Below are positions 9,274-18,720 of a stretch of DNA of 64,000 nucleotides, in pieces (position 1 is the stretch's first letter; each line of letters opens with the position of its first letter). The notes below the pieces were generated by a model. The model made no database searches, was not told the DNA's origin, and saw only the letters and a list, made by a program, of their open reading frames with translations. The DNA is from Brevibacterium renqingii (GTDB lineage Bacteria > Actinomycetota > Actinomycetes > Actinomycetales > Brevibacteriaceae), in NCBI RefSeq assembly GCF_017808105.1, contig NZ_JADBHF010000004.1:62001-126000 (forward strand), written 5' to 3'. Made by a program: the position numbers and the translations under genes.

Positions 9274-10631
9274 CGCGGGTGAGCGTCAGCCATTCGCGCT
9301 CCCCGTAGTTGTCACCGACATCGACCGGCGCCTCGGCGAAGTTGAGGTATCTGCGTCCGGTGCTCCAGGGCGACAGGCTTCGGACGAGTTGAGCGGCGTC
9401 CATCCGCCCGCGGGCCTCGTTCTCGGCAGTCTCTGCGATCGCCGCGGCGAAGAGCAGGAACCTCCCGTCAAGGCGACTGAGCGCACCGCCGTCGGGGTGT
9501 CTGCGCGCCAGGGCTCCCCCGAGCTGTCGCAGCTCGGCCGAGAGCAGGGAGTGCTCGGTGCCGGGCCCGACCCGGGCGAGGAACGCATCGACGGCTTCAT
9601 CCGTCAGTCGTCCCAGCAGGGCCGTGTTCGCGGTGACCGGAGTCGGGCCCAGGGGTCCATATGGAGTCGTGCGATCGAGCTGGGCGGCACCTGCGCGAAG
9701 GTGTCGACTCGCGGCGACAGCTGCCTGAGAGGAGCGAGGATGCTCGCCGCACGGCCTTCGTCGGCCAGGACGGCGCCGTCCATGCAGACGACCGGACGGC
9801 CGCCCACTTCTTCGGGATGTCCGGGGACTGAGGGAGGTTGAGGATGCGCATCGACGTGGTGATCTCCTCGGGGGCCTCAGGAGCCCATTCGGCCCAGGCC
9901 CTCACAACCCGCTCGGCATCGTCGATGTCCCAGACCATCATTCCCGCATGCACGGTGGCCAGTGGGTAGAGCGAGAACTCGAAGGAGGTGACGATGCCGA
10001 AGCTGCCGCCCCCTCCGCGCAGGGCCCAGAACAGGCTCTGATGCTGTGTGCGGTCGGCACGAACCAGTTGGCCATCGACCAGGACGATCTCGACGGCCGT
10101 GAGACTGCTGGTGGCCATTCCCAGTCGGCGCGCGTACAGGAAGATCCCACCGCCGAGCAGGTATCCGCCCACTCCGACGTCGGGCGAGGATCCGTGCAGG
10201 CAGGCCAGTCCATGAGCCCCGGCGGCGTCGATGACGTCACCCCACAGAGCTCCTCCCTGCACCTTCGCCATGGCGGTCGACGGATCGACCTCGACCGCGG
10301 TCATGGAAGAGAGCTTGACGAGGACGGTCGATGTGAGGTCATGTCGGACCAGTGGGCCCGCGTTGTGGCCCGTGCTCACCGGAGCGACCTTCAGCCCGAG
10401 CTTTCGTGACGCGGTGACGACGGCAGACACCTCGGCGGCGGTGGTCGGTTCCGCGATCGCTGCGGGAAGCAGATCGACGGCGGTGTTCCACAGTCTTCTG
10501 GCCTCGTCGTACGCGGGATCGCCGGGGAGGTGGATCGTCACCGGCCCGACCATCGCGGCGAGTTCGGCGGCGGAATCGGTCGTATCCTCACGTGCGGCAT
10601 CGGTGAGGACCGGCTGGGATTGCAGAGTCAT
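9206..10631 (-). pseudogene. FAD-linked oxidase (berberine-bridge type), disrupted by two frameshifts
   Basis: The reading begins at the ATG 10629-10631 (GGAG 5 nt upstream) and is a clear FAD-binding oxidoreductase: PVSTGHNAGP, a GGALWGDV flavin loop and VGVGGYLLGGG. Near 9815 one base is missing from a CCC run, so the product resumes in the next frame (EEVGGRPVVCMDGAVL...). Near 9650 a second base is missing in a GGGCCC run, and homology resumes in the third frame, ending with YLNFAEAP...YDPGNVF, the family's C-terminal motif. Joined, the three parts give a normal length of about 475 residues. Both lesions are single-base losses in G/C runs: this is either a decaying gene or two sequencing errors. 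Confidence 0.85.
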
Positions 10632-10759
10632 GGATCTCCGATCGTTGGAAGATGTGAGGGTTTCGCACCAACGACGCTCGACTCATCCGCCGTTGGATGT
10701 GTCGATGCTCCCAGCCTGCGCTTACATCTGACTTACCCCGACCCGGAGTCCCACGTCGG

Positions 10760-10818
10760 TCAAGGGTTCGCTCGGATATCGCGCGTTCAAAACGCAGCAC
10801 ATCCGAGCGAACCCTTGA
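10760..10818. repeat. Large perfect inverted repeat (18-nt arms) downstream of glmM
   Basis: Arm 10760-10777 (TCAAGGGTTCGCTCGGAT) is exactly complementary to 10801-10818, with a 23-nt loop that holds a second small stem (GCGTT/AACGC). It begins 35 nt after the glmM stop, so it may terminate glmM, but no T-run follows either arm. A protein site or the scar of a small mobile repeat are alternatives. Confidence 0.75.
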
Positions 10819-10852
10819 TCGAGCGGCGGAGCGGGCAGAGCGGCAGAACGCG

Positions 10853-12205
10853 CTAGAGCGCCAGATGCTCCTTGACGGTGGCGGCGAGCCGCTCGGCCTG
10901 AGCCGAGGCGGTGTCCTCCGTGGCCGCCTCGACCATGACGCGAATGAGCGGTTCGGTGCCCGAGGCGCGCAACAGCACCCGACCGGTGTCGGCGAGCTCG
11001 GCCTCGACGGCTGCCACCTCGGCGGCGACCTGCGGATGATCGAACCCGTGCTTGTCCACGCCCTTGACGTTGACGAGGGCCTGCGGCAGCTGCGGGATCT
11101 CGGCGGCGAGGTCGGCCAGGGTGCGCTTGGCATCGGCCATGCGCTTCATCAGGTGCAGGGCCGTCTGCACACCGTCTCCGGTCGTGCCGTGGTCGAGCAT
11201 GAGCACATGGCCGGACTGCTCGCCTCCGAGGACGTAGCCGTCGGCGAGCATCCGCTCGAGCACGTAGCGATCACCGACAGACGTCTGCACGGTCGCGATG
11301 CCGTACCTGTCCATCGCCTGCTTGAGACCGAGGTTCGACATGACGGTGGTGACGAGGGTGTTGCCCTTGAGTTCGCCGAGCTCCTTGAGCCCGATCGCGA
11401 GGATGCCCATGACCTGGTCGCCGTTGACGACACGTCCGCGGGAGTCCACGGCCAGGCAGCGGTCGGCATCGCCGTCGAAGGCCACGCCGAGGTCCGACTG
11501 GGTTTCGACGACGAGGCGCTGCAGCGGTTCGAGATGAGTCGAGCCGACTCCGTCATTGATGTTGAAGCCGTCGGGCTCGGCGGCGGAGACGATCACCTCG
11601 GCGCCGGCCTGACGCAGAGCGGCCGGACCGACGATGGATGCGGCACCGTGGGCGCAGTCGACGACGACCTTGAGGCCGGACAGCGGACGTGTCCCCTCAG
11701 CGCCGAGGGAGGCCACGAGGTGTTCGGTGTATTCGTCGGCGGCGGCCGGGTAGCGGGAGATGTGCCCGACGGACTCGCCGATCGGGCGCTCCCACTCCTC
11801 GTCGAAGATCGCGAGGATCTCGTCCTCGATCGCGTCGTCGAGCTTCGTGCCGCCGGCGGCGAAGAACTTGATGCCATTGTCGGGCATCGGGTTGTGCGAG
11901 GCGGAGATGACGACGCCGAAGGCGGCACCGGTGTCCTTGACCACCTGGGCGATGCCCGGGGTCGGCAGCATCCCGGCGTCGAGCACGTCGACCCCGGTCG
12001 AGGCGATGCCGGCGCTGAGCGCGGCGGAGAGGAATTCGCCGGATACACGCGTGTCACGCCCAACGACCGCGAAGGGTCGCCTCTCGCCCGTCCAGCCGCG
12101 GCTGAGCACGCGTGATCCTGCGACGGAGAGCTGCAGCGCCAATTTCGCCGTGATGTCGCGATTGGCCAGACCGCGCACTCCGTCGGTACCGAATAGTCGA
12201 GACAT
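10853..12205 (-). CDS. glmM: Phosphoglucosamine mutase
   Basis: Interconverts glucosamine-6-phosphate and glucosamine-1-phosphate, the step after GlmS in peptidoglycan precursor synthesis. The 450-residue product begins MSRLFGTDGVRG, as the family does. It contains the phosphoserine loop VISASHNPMPDNGIKFF (active Ser about residue 103), the metal loop DGDADR (about 245) and the C-terminal phosphate-binding RASGTEPLIRVMVE. The ATG start has AAAGGA upstream. It lies downstream of rplM-rpsI on the same strand but is separated from them by a strong terminator at 12271-12304, and it has its own TAAGAT-like -10 at about 12234-12239. Confidence 0.97.
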   Translation of the reverse strand: MSRLFGTDGVRGLANRDITAKLALQLSVAGSRVLSRGWTGERRPFAVVGRDTRVSGEFLSAALSAGIASTGVDVLDAGMLPTPGIAQVVKDTGAAFGVVISASHNPMPDNGIKFFAAGGTKLDDAIEDEILAIFDEEWERPIGESVGHISRYPAAADEYTEHLVASLGAEGTRPLSGLKVVVDCAHGAASIVGPAALRQAGAEVIVSAAEPDGFNINDGVGSTHLEPLQRLVVETQSDLGVAFDGDADRCLAVDSRGRVVNGDQVMGILAIGLKELGELKGNTLVTTVMSNLGLKQAMDRYGIATVQTSVGDRYVLERMLADGYVLGGEQSGHVLMLDHGTTGDGVQTALHLMKRMADAKRTLADLAAEIPQLPQALVNVKGVDKHGFDHPQVAAEVAAVEAELADTGRVLLRASGTEPLIRVMVEAATEDTASAQAERLAATVKEHLAL

Positions 12206-12270
12206 GTGGGGTTCCTTTCGTTTGTCGGAGTCGATCTTAGTCGATTCCCGCGCCGAGTCCGGATATGAGA

Positions 12271-12304
12271 AAAGCGGCCCCGAACCAGGTTCGGGGCCGC
12301 TTTC
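12271..12304 (-). terminator. Rho-independent terminator of rplM-rpsI
   Basis: A 14-bp perfect stem (AAAGCGGCCCCGAA / TTCGGGGCCGCTTT) around a 5-nt loop, followed on the minus strand by TTTTCTC. It starts 75 nt after the rpsI stop. Confidence 0.9.
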
Positions 12305-12378
12305 GCACGTTCGTCGAACTGAACTGTCGATGACTGCGACTCAGTGGCAGACCAGCCGCAGCTTCTCGAACAGGTCGA

Positions 12379-12891
12379 TCAGCGCTTCGAGAACTGAGGT
12401 GCCTTGCGGGCCTTCTTGAGACCGGCCTTCTTGCGCTCGGGGACGCGAGCGTCGCGGCTCAGGTAACCGGCCTTCTTCAGCTCGGCGCGGTTGGACTCCG
12501 CGTCGATCTGGTTGAGCGAGCGAGCCACGCCCAGGCGGACGGCGCCGGCCTGTCCGGAGGGTCCACCGCCGGAGATCCGCACGACGACGTCGAAACGTCC
12601 GTTCAGGTCCAGCAGGGTGAAGGGCTCGTTGACGAGCTGCTGGTGCAGCTTGTTCGGGAAGTACTCTTCGAGAGTACGTCCGTTGATGGTCCACTCGCCG
12701 GTGCCCGGGATGAGGCGGACGCGAGCAACGGCCTGCTTGCGGCGGCCCACTCCGTTGCCGGGAGCGGTCAGGGACTGTCCGCGTCCACCGGCGGTGCTTT
12801 CGCCCAGGCCGGCAGATGCGGGAGTCTCGGAAGTGTATTCGGTCGCGATCTCTTCGTCGACAACGTCGGTCGCGTTAGTGGTGTCAGCCAC
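12379..12891 (-). CDS. rpsI: 30S ribosomal protein S9
   Basis: Component of the small ribosomal subunit whose C-terminal tail reaches the P-site tRNA. The 170-residue product has an acidic, poorly conserved extension of about 45 residues, then the S9 fold: [42 protein letters not shown] and the basic end [12 protein letters not shown] with the invariant terminal Lys-Arg. The GTG start has AGGAG upstream. It follows rplM by 32 nt in the usual L13-S9 operon. Confidence 0.97.
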   Translation of the reverse strand: MADTTNATDVVDEEIATEYTSETPASAGLGESTAGGRGQSLTAPGNGVGRRKQAVARVRLIPGTGEWTINGRTLEEYFPNKLHQQLVNEPFTLLDLNGRFDVVVRISGGGPSGQAGAVRLGVARSLNQIDAESNRAELKKAGYLSRDARVPERKKAGLKKARKAPQFSKR

Positions 12892-12923
12892 GGTTCTCCT
12901 CGGGATGTCTAGAGCTCAGGCGC

Positions 12924-13367
12924 TTACTGCGCGACCTGGCTGAGTTCGTACGGCTGCGGATTCTGAGCGGCGTGCGGGTGCTCGGCACCTGCGTAGACCT
13001 TCAGCTTCTGCATCTGGGCACGTCCGAGACGATTCTTCGGAACCATGCCGGCGACAGCCTTCTCGACTGCACGCTCGGGATGGGTGGCGAGAAGCTCGGC
13101 GTAGTTCACGCTCTTGAGGCCACCGGGGTATCCGGAGTGGCGGTAAGCGCGCTTCTTCTCGAGCTTCGCACCGGTCAGCGCGACCTTGTCGGCGTTGATG
13201 ATGATGACGAAGTCGCCGGTGTCGACATTCGGAGCAAAGGTGGTCTTGTGCTTGCCGCGCAGGAGGCGTGCAACCTGCGAAGCAAGGCGACCGAGCACCT
13301 GGTCAGTGGCGTCGATGACGTGCCACTGGCGCTCGATGTCACCGGGCTTGGGTGTGTACGTACGCAA
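12924..13367 (-). CDS. rplM: 50S ribosomal protein L13
   Basis: Large-subunit assembly protein. The 147-residue product begins [19 protein letters not shown] after the initiator and carries [28 protein letters not shown] and [10 protein letters not shown], all standard for L13. The start must be a TTG at 13367, because no ATG or GTG fits the conserved N-terminus; AAGAAGG lies 6 nt upstream. The longer in-frame ATG at 13490 would add 41 residues with no L13 match and would lack this site. It is first in the rplM-rpsI operon, with a leader of some 120 nt or more. Confidence 0.96.
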   Translation of the reverse strand: MRTYTPKPGDIERQWHVIDATDQVLGRLASQVARLLRGKHKTTFAPNVDTGDFVIIINADKVALTGAKLEKKRAYRHSGYPGGLKSVNYAELLATHPERAVEKAVAGMVPKNRLGRAQMQKLKVYAGAEHPHAAQNPQPYELSQVAQ

Positions 13368-13636
13368 AAGTAGCCTTCTTTTCGTATCTTCTTCAAATGC
13401 AGCGCCGGGTCCCGGGCGGGTCGTGAGTCCACTGGGCCTCGAGCACTGGTTGTCTTCAATCGGATGAGCCTGCCAACGCCTTCCCCTCACCTACGGGCCT
13501 GCAACGCATGAGGCTATGTAAGGGAGTGCGACAGACACACACAACGACAATCAAATATACACGCCCATTCAGTCGGGGAGCAAACGCTCAGAGCGGTCTC
13601 AGGACGGGGTGAGACCCGAGCCGATACCATTGTGCT

Positions 13637-16177
13637 GTGCCGACTCTCTCCAGCCTGCCTTCACGACTTCCCACATTCAGAATCCTGGTGCTGGGTCTCC
13701 TGATCGGGCTCCTGACGACGGGACTCGGACTCGCCCCCGCCTCGGCGGACGGCACGGCGTCCCAAGACGGCGTCGCGCGCGATGCCGCGAGCACCACCGG
13801 CGAGATCAGTGCGAACGGCACTGCCGGGGTCAGCGCCGACGGCACCGAGCAGATCCCCGAGGAGGCCGGAGCCCCGGACGGGAAGACGATCGTCTTCGGC
13901 ATCCCCGGCCTGACCATCAACGATATCGACCGCGAACGCACGCCGCACCTCTTCCGTCTGCTCTCCGAGGGCGCCGCCGCCAATCTCAATGTGCGCACGA
14001 TCGGCTCGGCCACCTGCCCCGCATCGGGTTGGCTGTCCTTCGGCGCCGGTGCCCGCGCCGAGGCCGGCCCCTCCCCCGCCGCCGAGGCGGCCGACGAAGA
14101 GGACACGGCCCGCTGCCCGACGATGATCGCGCCCACCACGGACCTCGACGGCGACGCGCTCGACTCCGATGAGGGAGCCGCCGAGCCGACCGACGAGGAC
14201 GAGACCGGCGAGAAGAGTGACGAAACTCATGCGCAGGGTTCGGCTGCCGGGACGACCACGGCCCGGATCGAAGGCTTCGATGCTGTCAAGGAACCCAATA
14301 TCGGCTCCGGCTACTCCGTCGACTACGGCATGCTCGCCCGCGCGGTGGCCGATTACGGCCAGGTCGCATCGGAGGGCACGATGGCCCAGCAGGAGGGGCG
14401 GGGCCTCGAGTCGTGCGTCGCCGCTGAGGGTCCCGGAGCCGCCTATGCCGCCGCCGATGAGCAGGGCGTGGTCGCGAACTATGCCGACGATGCGATCGCC
14501 ACGGACTGCCGGCTCGGCTTCGTCGACCTCGGGGCGATCGGGATCCGGTCCTGGCTGTTCAACCCGATCCCGAGCTACTCCTACACCGTTCCGTCCGACT
14601 TCGATCGTGAGGACCGGGTCGCCGAGGCCGACCGCCGCCTCGGTGACCGGCTCCAGGAGGTGGAGGAGAACGCGAAGGAGGGTGCCGGTGAGCCCACGAT
14701 CATCGTCGCCGGCCTCGGCGACAGCTCGGGCCTGCCCCAGCTGCGCGCCTTCATCGCCGCCGGTCCCGGCTTCGAACCCGGCTCCCTGTCCTCGGCGACG
14801 ACCCGCACCCCCGGTCTGCTGCAGCTGACGGACCTGGCCCCAGGGATCCTCGACCTCCTCGATGTGCCGGCCCCCGGGGCGGTCGGCTTCGAACAGACCC
14901 CGACCGAGGACGATCCGCAGCAGCGCATCGACGATCTCGTCGCCGATGCGCAGAAGTCGACGACGATCTACGAACACCTGTCGACGTTCTCCGTGACGTT
15001 GGACATCGTCTTCTACTCCCTCTTCCTCGCCTGCGCTCTGCTTCTGAGCAGGTCGGTCCTCGGCCGCCGAGGCGGGGCCACCCTGGCGCCGCTCGTCCAC
15101 AGATTCCTCGGCTGGGCTTCGCTGGCGATCGCGACCCTGCCCATGGGTGCGTTCCTCGCCGGGCTCCTCCCCTGGTCACGGATGTCTCAGCCGGACCTCG
15201 GTCTGCTCCTGTCCGTGCTCGGCACCGCCGCCGCGCAGTTCGCTCTCGCGCTGATCCCTCCGTGGGGACGGACTTGGCGCGGGCGCGTGGGCGCGCTGAC
15301 GTTGACGAACCTACTCGTCCTGTCCATCGATCTGGCGACCGGTTCGCACCTGCAGGCGAACTCGCTGCTCGGCTACAACCCGATCGTCGGCGGCCGCTAC
15401 TACGGTCTGGGCAATCAGGGAGCGGCGATCTTCATCGTCAGCCTCTTCGTCTTCCTGGGCCTCGTGATCTCCTGGCTGCGGACGCGCGGTCATCGCAGGG
15501 CCGTGATCGTCCTGCCCGTGGTCGTCGGTCTGCTCGCCGTGTTCGTCTCCGGCAACCCCTCGTGGGGGGCGAAGTTCGGCGGCACGATCGCCATCCTCGC
15601 CGGACTCATGGTGCTTCTGGCGCTCCTGACGAAGGTCCGGCTGTCGATCCTCCGGCTGGGTCTCATCGGCCTGGCCTCCCTGACCGTGCTCATCGGCATC
15701 GCCTTCCTCGACTGGCTGCGCGCTCCGGGGGCGCGGTCCCACTTCGGCACCTTCTTCGACCAGATCGTCACGGGCGAGGCCCTGCAGGTAATCGGACGGA
15801 AGCTCGGGGCGAACCTCCACATCATCCAGATCAACCCCGCTCTGGCCATCGTCACTCCGCTGGCCGTCATCGCCGTCCTGTTCTTCCTGCGCTACCTGCT
15901 CCACCTCCCCCGCGTGAGTGCTGACAGCCGCACGGGACGACTCGTCAACAAGTGGCGGGGCAAGCTGCCTCAGGTATTCACCGACGCCGACCTCCACTTC
16001 GGGTTCCTCGCCGCGGCCACCGGCCTCGGCGTCGGACTCGTGCTCACCGACTCCGGCGTCGCCGTGCCCTCGACCGGAGCCATGGTGCTCCTGCCCTACC
16101 TGCTGGCATTGAGCGCCGAGCACGCCGAGGACACCGTGGCGACGTCGGAGACCGGCGCCGAGGAGGTGCGCCCATGA
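13637..16177 (+). CDS. Uncharacterised membrane protein: degenerate alkaline-phosphatase-like ectodomain plus polytopic core (paralog 1)
   Basis: An 846-residue protein I cannot name. A signal-like helix (residues about 14-35) is followed by a long outer domain. Its start (VFGIPGLTINDIDRERTPHL, about 85) and end (about 355-400: VAGLGDSSG, RTPGLLQLTDLAPGILDLL) resemble the alkaline phosphatase/sulfatase fold. However, the first metal Asp of that fold is replaced by Ile-Pro-Gly, so catalysis is doubtful. From about 450 come roughly ten transmembrane helices with polar motifs shared with the next gene: TGS-LQ, RYYGLGN (586), GAKFGG, LDWLR (691), HFGTFFD, GEAL and TDSG-VP (804). The GTG start is 6 nt after TACCAT, a leaderless-type arrangement. 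It overlaps the paralog by 4 nt (ATGA). Confidence 0.8.
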   Translation: MPTLSSLPSRLPTFRILVLGLLIGLLTTGLGLAPASADGTASQDGVARDAASTTGEISANGTAGVSADGTEQIPEEAGAPDGKTIVFGIPGLTINDIDRERTPHLFRLLSEGAAANLNVRTIGSATCPASGWLSFGAGARAEAGPSPAAEAADEEDTARCPTMIAPTTDLDGDALDSDEGAAEPTDEDETGEKSDETHAQGSAAGTTTARIEGFDAVKEPNIGSGYSVDYGMLARAVADYGQVASEGTMAQQEGRGLESCVAAEGPGAAYAAADEQGVVANYADDAIATDCRLGFVDLGAIGIRSWLFNPIPSYSYTVPSDFDREDRVAEADRRLGDRLQEVEENAKEGAGEPTIIVAGLGDSSGLPQLRAFIAAGPGFEPGSLSSATTRTPGLLQLTDLAPGILDLLDVPAPGAVGFEQTPTEDDPQQRIDDLVADAQKSTTIYEHLSTFSVTLDIVFYSLFLACALLLSRSVLGRRGGATLAPLVHRFLGWASLAIATLPMGAFLAGLLPWSRMSQPDLGLLLSVLGTAAAQFALALIPPWGRTWRGRVGALTLTNLLVLSIDLATGSHLQANSLLGYNPIVGGRYYGLGNQGAAIFIVSLFVFLGLVISWLRTRGHRRAVIVLPVVVGLLAVFVSGNPSWGAKFGGTIAILAGLMVLLALLTKVRLSILRLGLIGLASLTVLIGIAFLDWLRAPGARSHFGTFFDQIVTGEALQVIGRKLGANLHIIQINPALAIVTPLAVIAVLFFLRYLLHLPRVSADSRTGRLVNKWRGKLPQVFTDADLHFGFLAAATGLGVGLVLTDSGVAVPSTGAMVLLPYLLALSAEHAEDTVATSETGAEEVRP

Positions 16178-18429
16178 GAGGTCCTGCGCTCTCCACCGCC
16201 GCTCGGGTTCTCCTCAGCGTCCTGGCCCTGACCCTCGTCGTCCTCGGTCTGCCGCAGGCGGTGCACGCCGGTGCGAGCTCGCCATCAGGGCACTCGGACC
16301 GGTCAGCTGACTCGGCGGACCGGGGCGACGATCCGTCGGGTGAGGGCGTGGTTTCGATCAACGTCTCCGGGTTCAGCTTCGAAGACCTCGATCCGCGCAC
16401 CACCCCGAATCTGTGGGTCGTGATGAAGAACGCGCAGATCGGCACGATCACGCCCCGCAGCGTGCGGTCGACCAGCTGCCCGGTCGACGGCTGGCTGGGG
16501 CTGGGATCCGGTCGAAGGGCCGCCGACGAGCCCCGGGACGAGTGCCGCAAGCCGGCCCCGCCGATGGACGGATGGGTTGCCGACTGGGACGTCTACGCCC
16601 AAGTCGCCCGCAGTGACAACTACGATGCCTCCCTCGGAGCGCTCGCCGAGGCGGTTCCTGACATCCGCTCCTTCGGCGCCGGGGCCGCGATCGCCGCTGC
16701 CAGCCCCTCCGGTCATGTGGAGAACTGGTCCCCCGTCGGATCGGATCTGGGCGCGCAGGTGGCGAAGTCGTCCGCACACGATGAGCTCACCCTCGTCGAT
16801 CTCGGCAACACCGCCGCCGACGGCTATTCGCTCAAGCAGCTCGACCGGCAGGTCGGGGACATCCTCGAATCGACAGGGTGGATGAGCGACGAACGCCAGG
16901 GCCGCCTCGGCGAGGGCCGCACCCCCATGGTGTTCTCCTCCATCGCTGACGGCGCGCACGAGGGTTCGTCGATGCAGGCGACGATGATGCTGCGGCCCGG
17001 GCAGCCTCCGGGCCTGCTGACCTCGTCGTCGACGCGTCAGCCGGGTCTGGTGCAGGTGCCCGATCTCGCCCCCACCCTGGTGGAGCTCTCCGGAGCCGAG
17101 GAGATGGACAATGCCGCCGGCGCCCCGATGACTTCGACCTCGAGCGGGTCCGACTGGAAGGCGCGCTATCAGGCCGTGCTCGATCGGCAGGTGGCCGTGA
17201 AGACGCAGAGCGACCTGTCCACGTGGTTCTTCCCCGTGGTCGCCTCATTGATGGTGGGGCTCCTCGCTTCGGCCTGGTTCCTGCGGAAGAACCATCGGCA
17301 GCTCGTCCATTCCGGGGCCTACCGCCTCGGTGTCGTCTTCGCGGCGATGCCGATCTCGACCTATCTGGTCAACACCGTGCCATGGGAGCGGGCGACGAAT
17401 CCCGACATCGCGATGCTCGGGGCCCTCGGCGGATGGGCGCTCTTGCTCGGTGCGCTGGCGTTGCTCGGGCCGTGGCGCAGACACAAGTTCGGCCCCGTCC
17501 TCTTCGTCTCGGTCGTCACCGTCGGCGTGCTCGCCTATGACGTCGTCACCGGTTCCCAGCTGCAGATGTCGACCCTGCTCGGCGAGCCGCTGCTCATCGC
17601 GTCCCGGTTCTACGGAATCGGCAACTCGGCGCTGGCGCTCTACTGCTGCGCGCTGCTGCTGGCCGTGGCCGGCTTCGCCTCTTTGGTTGCCAAGCCACTC
17701 CACCGCATCCTCATTGTCACACTGCCGGTGATCGTGTCCTGCGTCCTGCTGGCCGCACCGGGTCTGGGCACGAAGTTCGGCTCCGTGCCGACGCTCATCA
17801 TCGGTGTGGCCTATCTGGTCCTTGCCGTCGCGAGCATCCGCTTCTCCCTCAAGCGGCTGGGCTTGACGGTGGGCATCGCCGGCTTCGTCATGCTCGCCGT
17901 GCTCTTCCTCGACTGGCTGCGCCCGCCCGAGCAGCGCACACACTTCGGACGCTTCTTCGACTCGATCATCAGCGGAGAGGCGCTGAACGTGCTCGCCCGC
18001 AAGATCGGCATGAACATCGACATCCTCACTCAGTCCTGGATGACCTTGGTGCTGCCGCTCATCATCGTCGGAGTCTTCTGGGTGGCGCTCGATCCCGCGC
18101 GCTTCGGTCTGCGGGGCCTCCAGGACGCCTACCGGCGGATTCCGCTCCTGCGCGCGGCGATGATCAGCCTGGCGATCCTGCTGGGAGTCGGCACGCTCAT
18201 CAACGACTCGGGCATCGTGGTCCCGGCGGTCGGCATCCTCTTCCTCGTGCCGGTCCTCACTCACCTGGAGACCTTCACAGCACCTCTGCCGCCGCCGACG
18301 GGTGGCGACGACGAGCCGGCACATGCTGCTGAGGACGCTGCCGCTGCGGACGGTTCAGGTACGGCCCGCACATCGCAGGAGCTTTCTGCGGCTGCGGATG
18401 AATCGCCTGCCGACGGAACTCACCGATAG
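16174..18429 (+). CDS. Uncharacterised membrane protein, paralog 2 of the tandem pair
   Basis: A 751-residue paralog of the preceding gene, with the same layout. It has a signal helix (about 8-30), an AlkP-like outer domain whose first metal Asp is replaced by Asn-Val-Ser-Gly (SINVSGFSFEDL, about 58) and which ends VPDLAPTLVELSG (about 294), then a multi-helix membrane core. The core repeats the polar signatures TGSQLQ, RFYGIGN (about 478), GTKFG, LDWLR (579), HFGRFFD, GEALN and NDSG-VP (676). Its ATG overlaps the upstream stop (ATGA) with AGGAGGTG just before, so the two are translationally coupled and probably made in equal amounts, perhaps as a heterodimer. The C-terminal 60 residues are acidic and low-complexity. 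Function unknown; a lipid- or glycan-handling role is only a guess. Confidence 0.8.
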   Translation: MRGPALSTAARVLLSVLALTLVVLGLPQAVHAGASSPSGHSDRSADSADRGDDPSGEGVVSINVSGFSFEDLDPRTTPNLWVVMKNAQIGTITPRSVRSTSCPVDGWLGLGSGRRAADEPRDECRKPAPPMDGWVADWDVYAQVARSDNYDASLGALAEAVPDIRSFGAGAAIAAASPSGHVENWSPVGSDLGAQVAKSSAHDELTLVDLGNTAADGYSLKQLDRQVGDILESTGWMSDERQGRLGEGRTPMVFSSIADGAHEGSSMQATMMLRPGQPPGLLTSSSTRQPGLVQVPDLAPTLVELSGAEEMDNAAGAPMTSTSSGSDWKARYQAVLDRQVAVKTQSDLSTWFFPVVASLMVGLLASAWFLRKNHRQLVHSGAYRLGVVFAAMPISTYLVNTVPWERATNPDIAMLGALGGWALLLGALALLGPWRRHKFGPVLFVSVVTVGVLAYDVVTGSQLQMSTLLGEPLLIASRFYGIGNSALALYCCALLLAVAGFASLVAKPLHRILIVTLPVIVSCVLLAAPGLGTKFGSVPTLIIGVAYLVLAVASIRFSLKRLGLTVGIAGFVMLAVLFLDWLRPPEQRTHFGRFFDSIISGEALNVLARKIGMNIDILTQSWMTLVLPLIIVGVFWVALDPARFGLRGLQDAYRRIPLLRAAMISLAILLGVGTLINDSGIVVPAVGILFLVPVLTHLETFTAPLPPPTGGDDEPAHAAEDAAAADGSGTARTSQELSAAADESPADGTHR

Positions 18430-18448
18430 CAGCGGCACCGACAAGCTG

Positions 18449-18650
18449 CATCCCTCACCGTTCGCGGCAGTACCTTCTGGTCGCGGCAACTCTCACCGTT
18501 CGCGGCTGCCCGCACCGTTCGTGACACTTCAGCGGCGCAGCGCCTCGTCGCACCGGTGCACCGCTCTGACATGCAGCTGACTGTAGACGAAGGCGCTGAC
18601 GGTGAGGGATGCTCAGTCGAAGCGCTGACGGTGAGGGAGGCTCGGTCGAG
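18449..18650. repeat. Cluster of direct and inverted short repeats in a convergent gap
   Basis: Between two convergent genes. CTCACCGTTCGCGG occurs at 18454-18467 and 18492-18505, with a degenerate third copy near 18511. A 28-nt unit beginning GCGCTGACGGTGAGGGA occurs at 18593-18620 and 18622-18649 with two mismatches. GCATCCCTCACCGT (about 18448-18461) is the exact complement of ACGGTGAGGGATGC (about 18599-18612), so the two repeat families can pair. It may act as a bidirectional terminator or be a remnant of a palindromic element. I see no coding potential. Confidence 0.7.
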
Positions 18651-18720
18651 GAGCTGCCGACAGCGACGGTTCCGCACAGCGCAGCGGCGTACTCTCAGGC
18701 CCCGCCTGCCCGTCGTCGAC

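Noticed and set aside
10760..10818. Insertion sequence end
   Set aside because: No transposase, no partner repeat in the window and no target duplication that I can see.
18593..18649. Possible CRISPR array (28-nt repeats)
   Set aside because: The two units abut with 1 nt between them and no spacers, and no cas genes are present.
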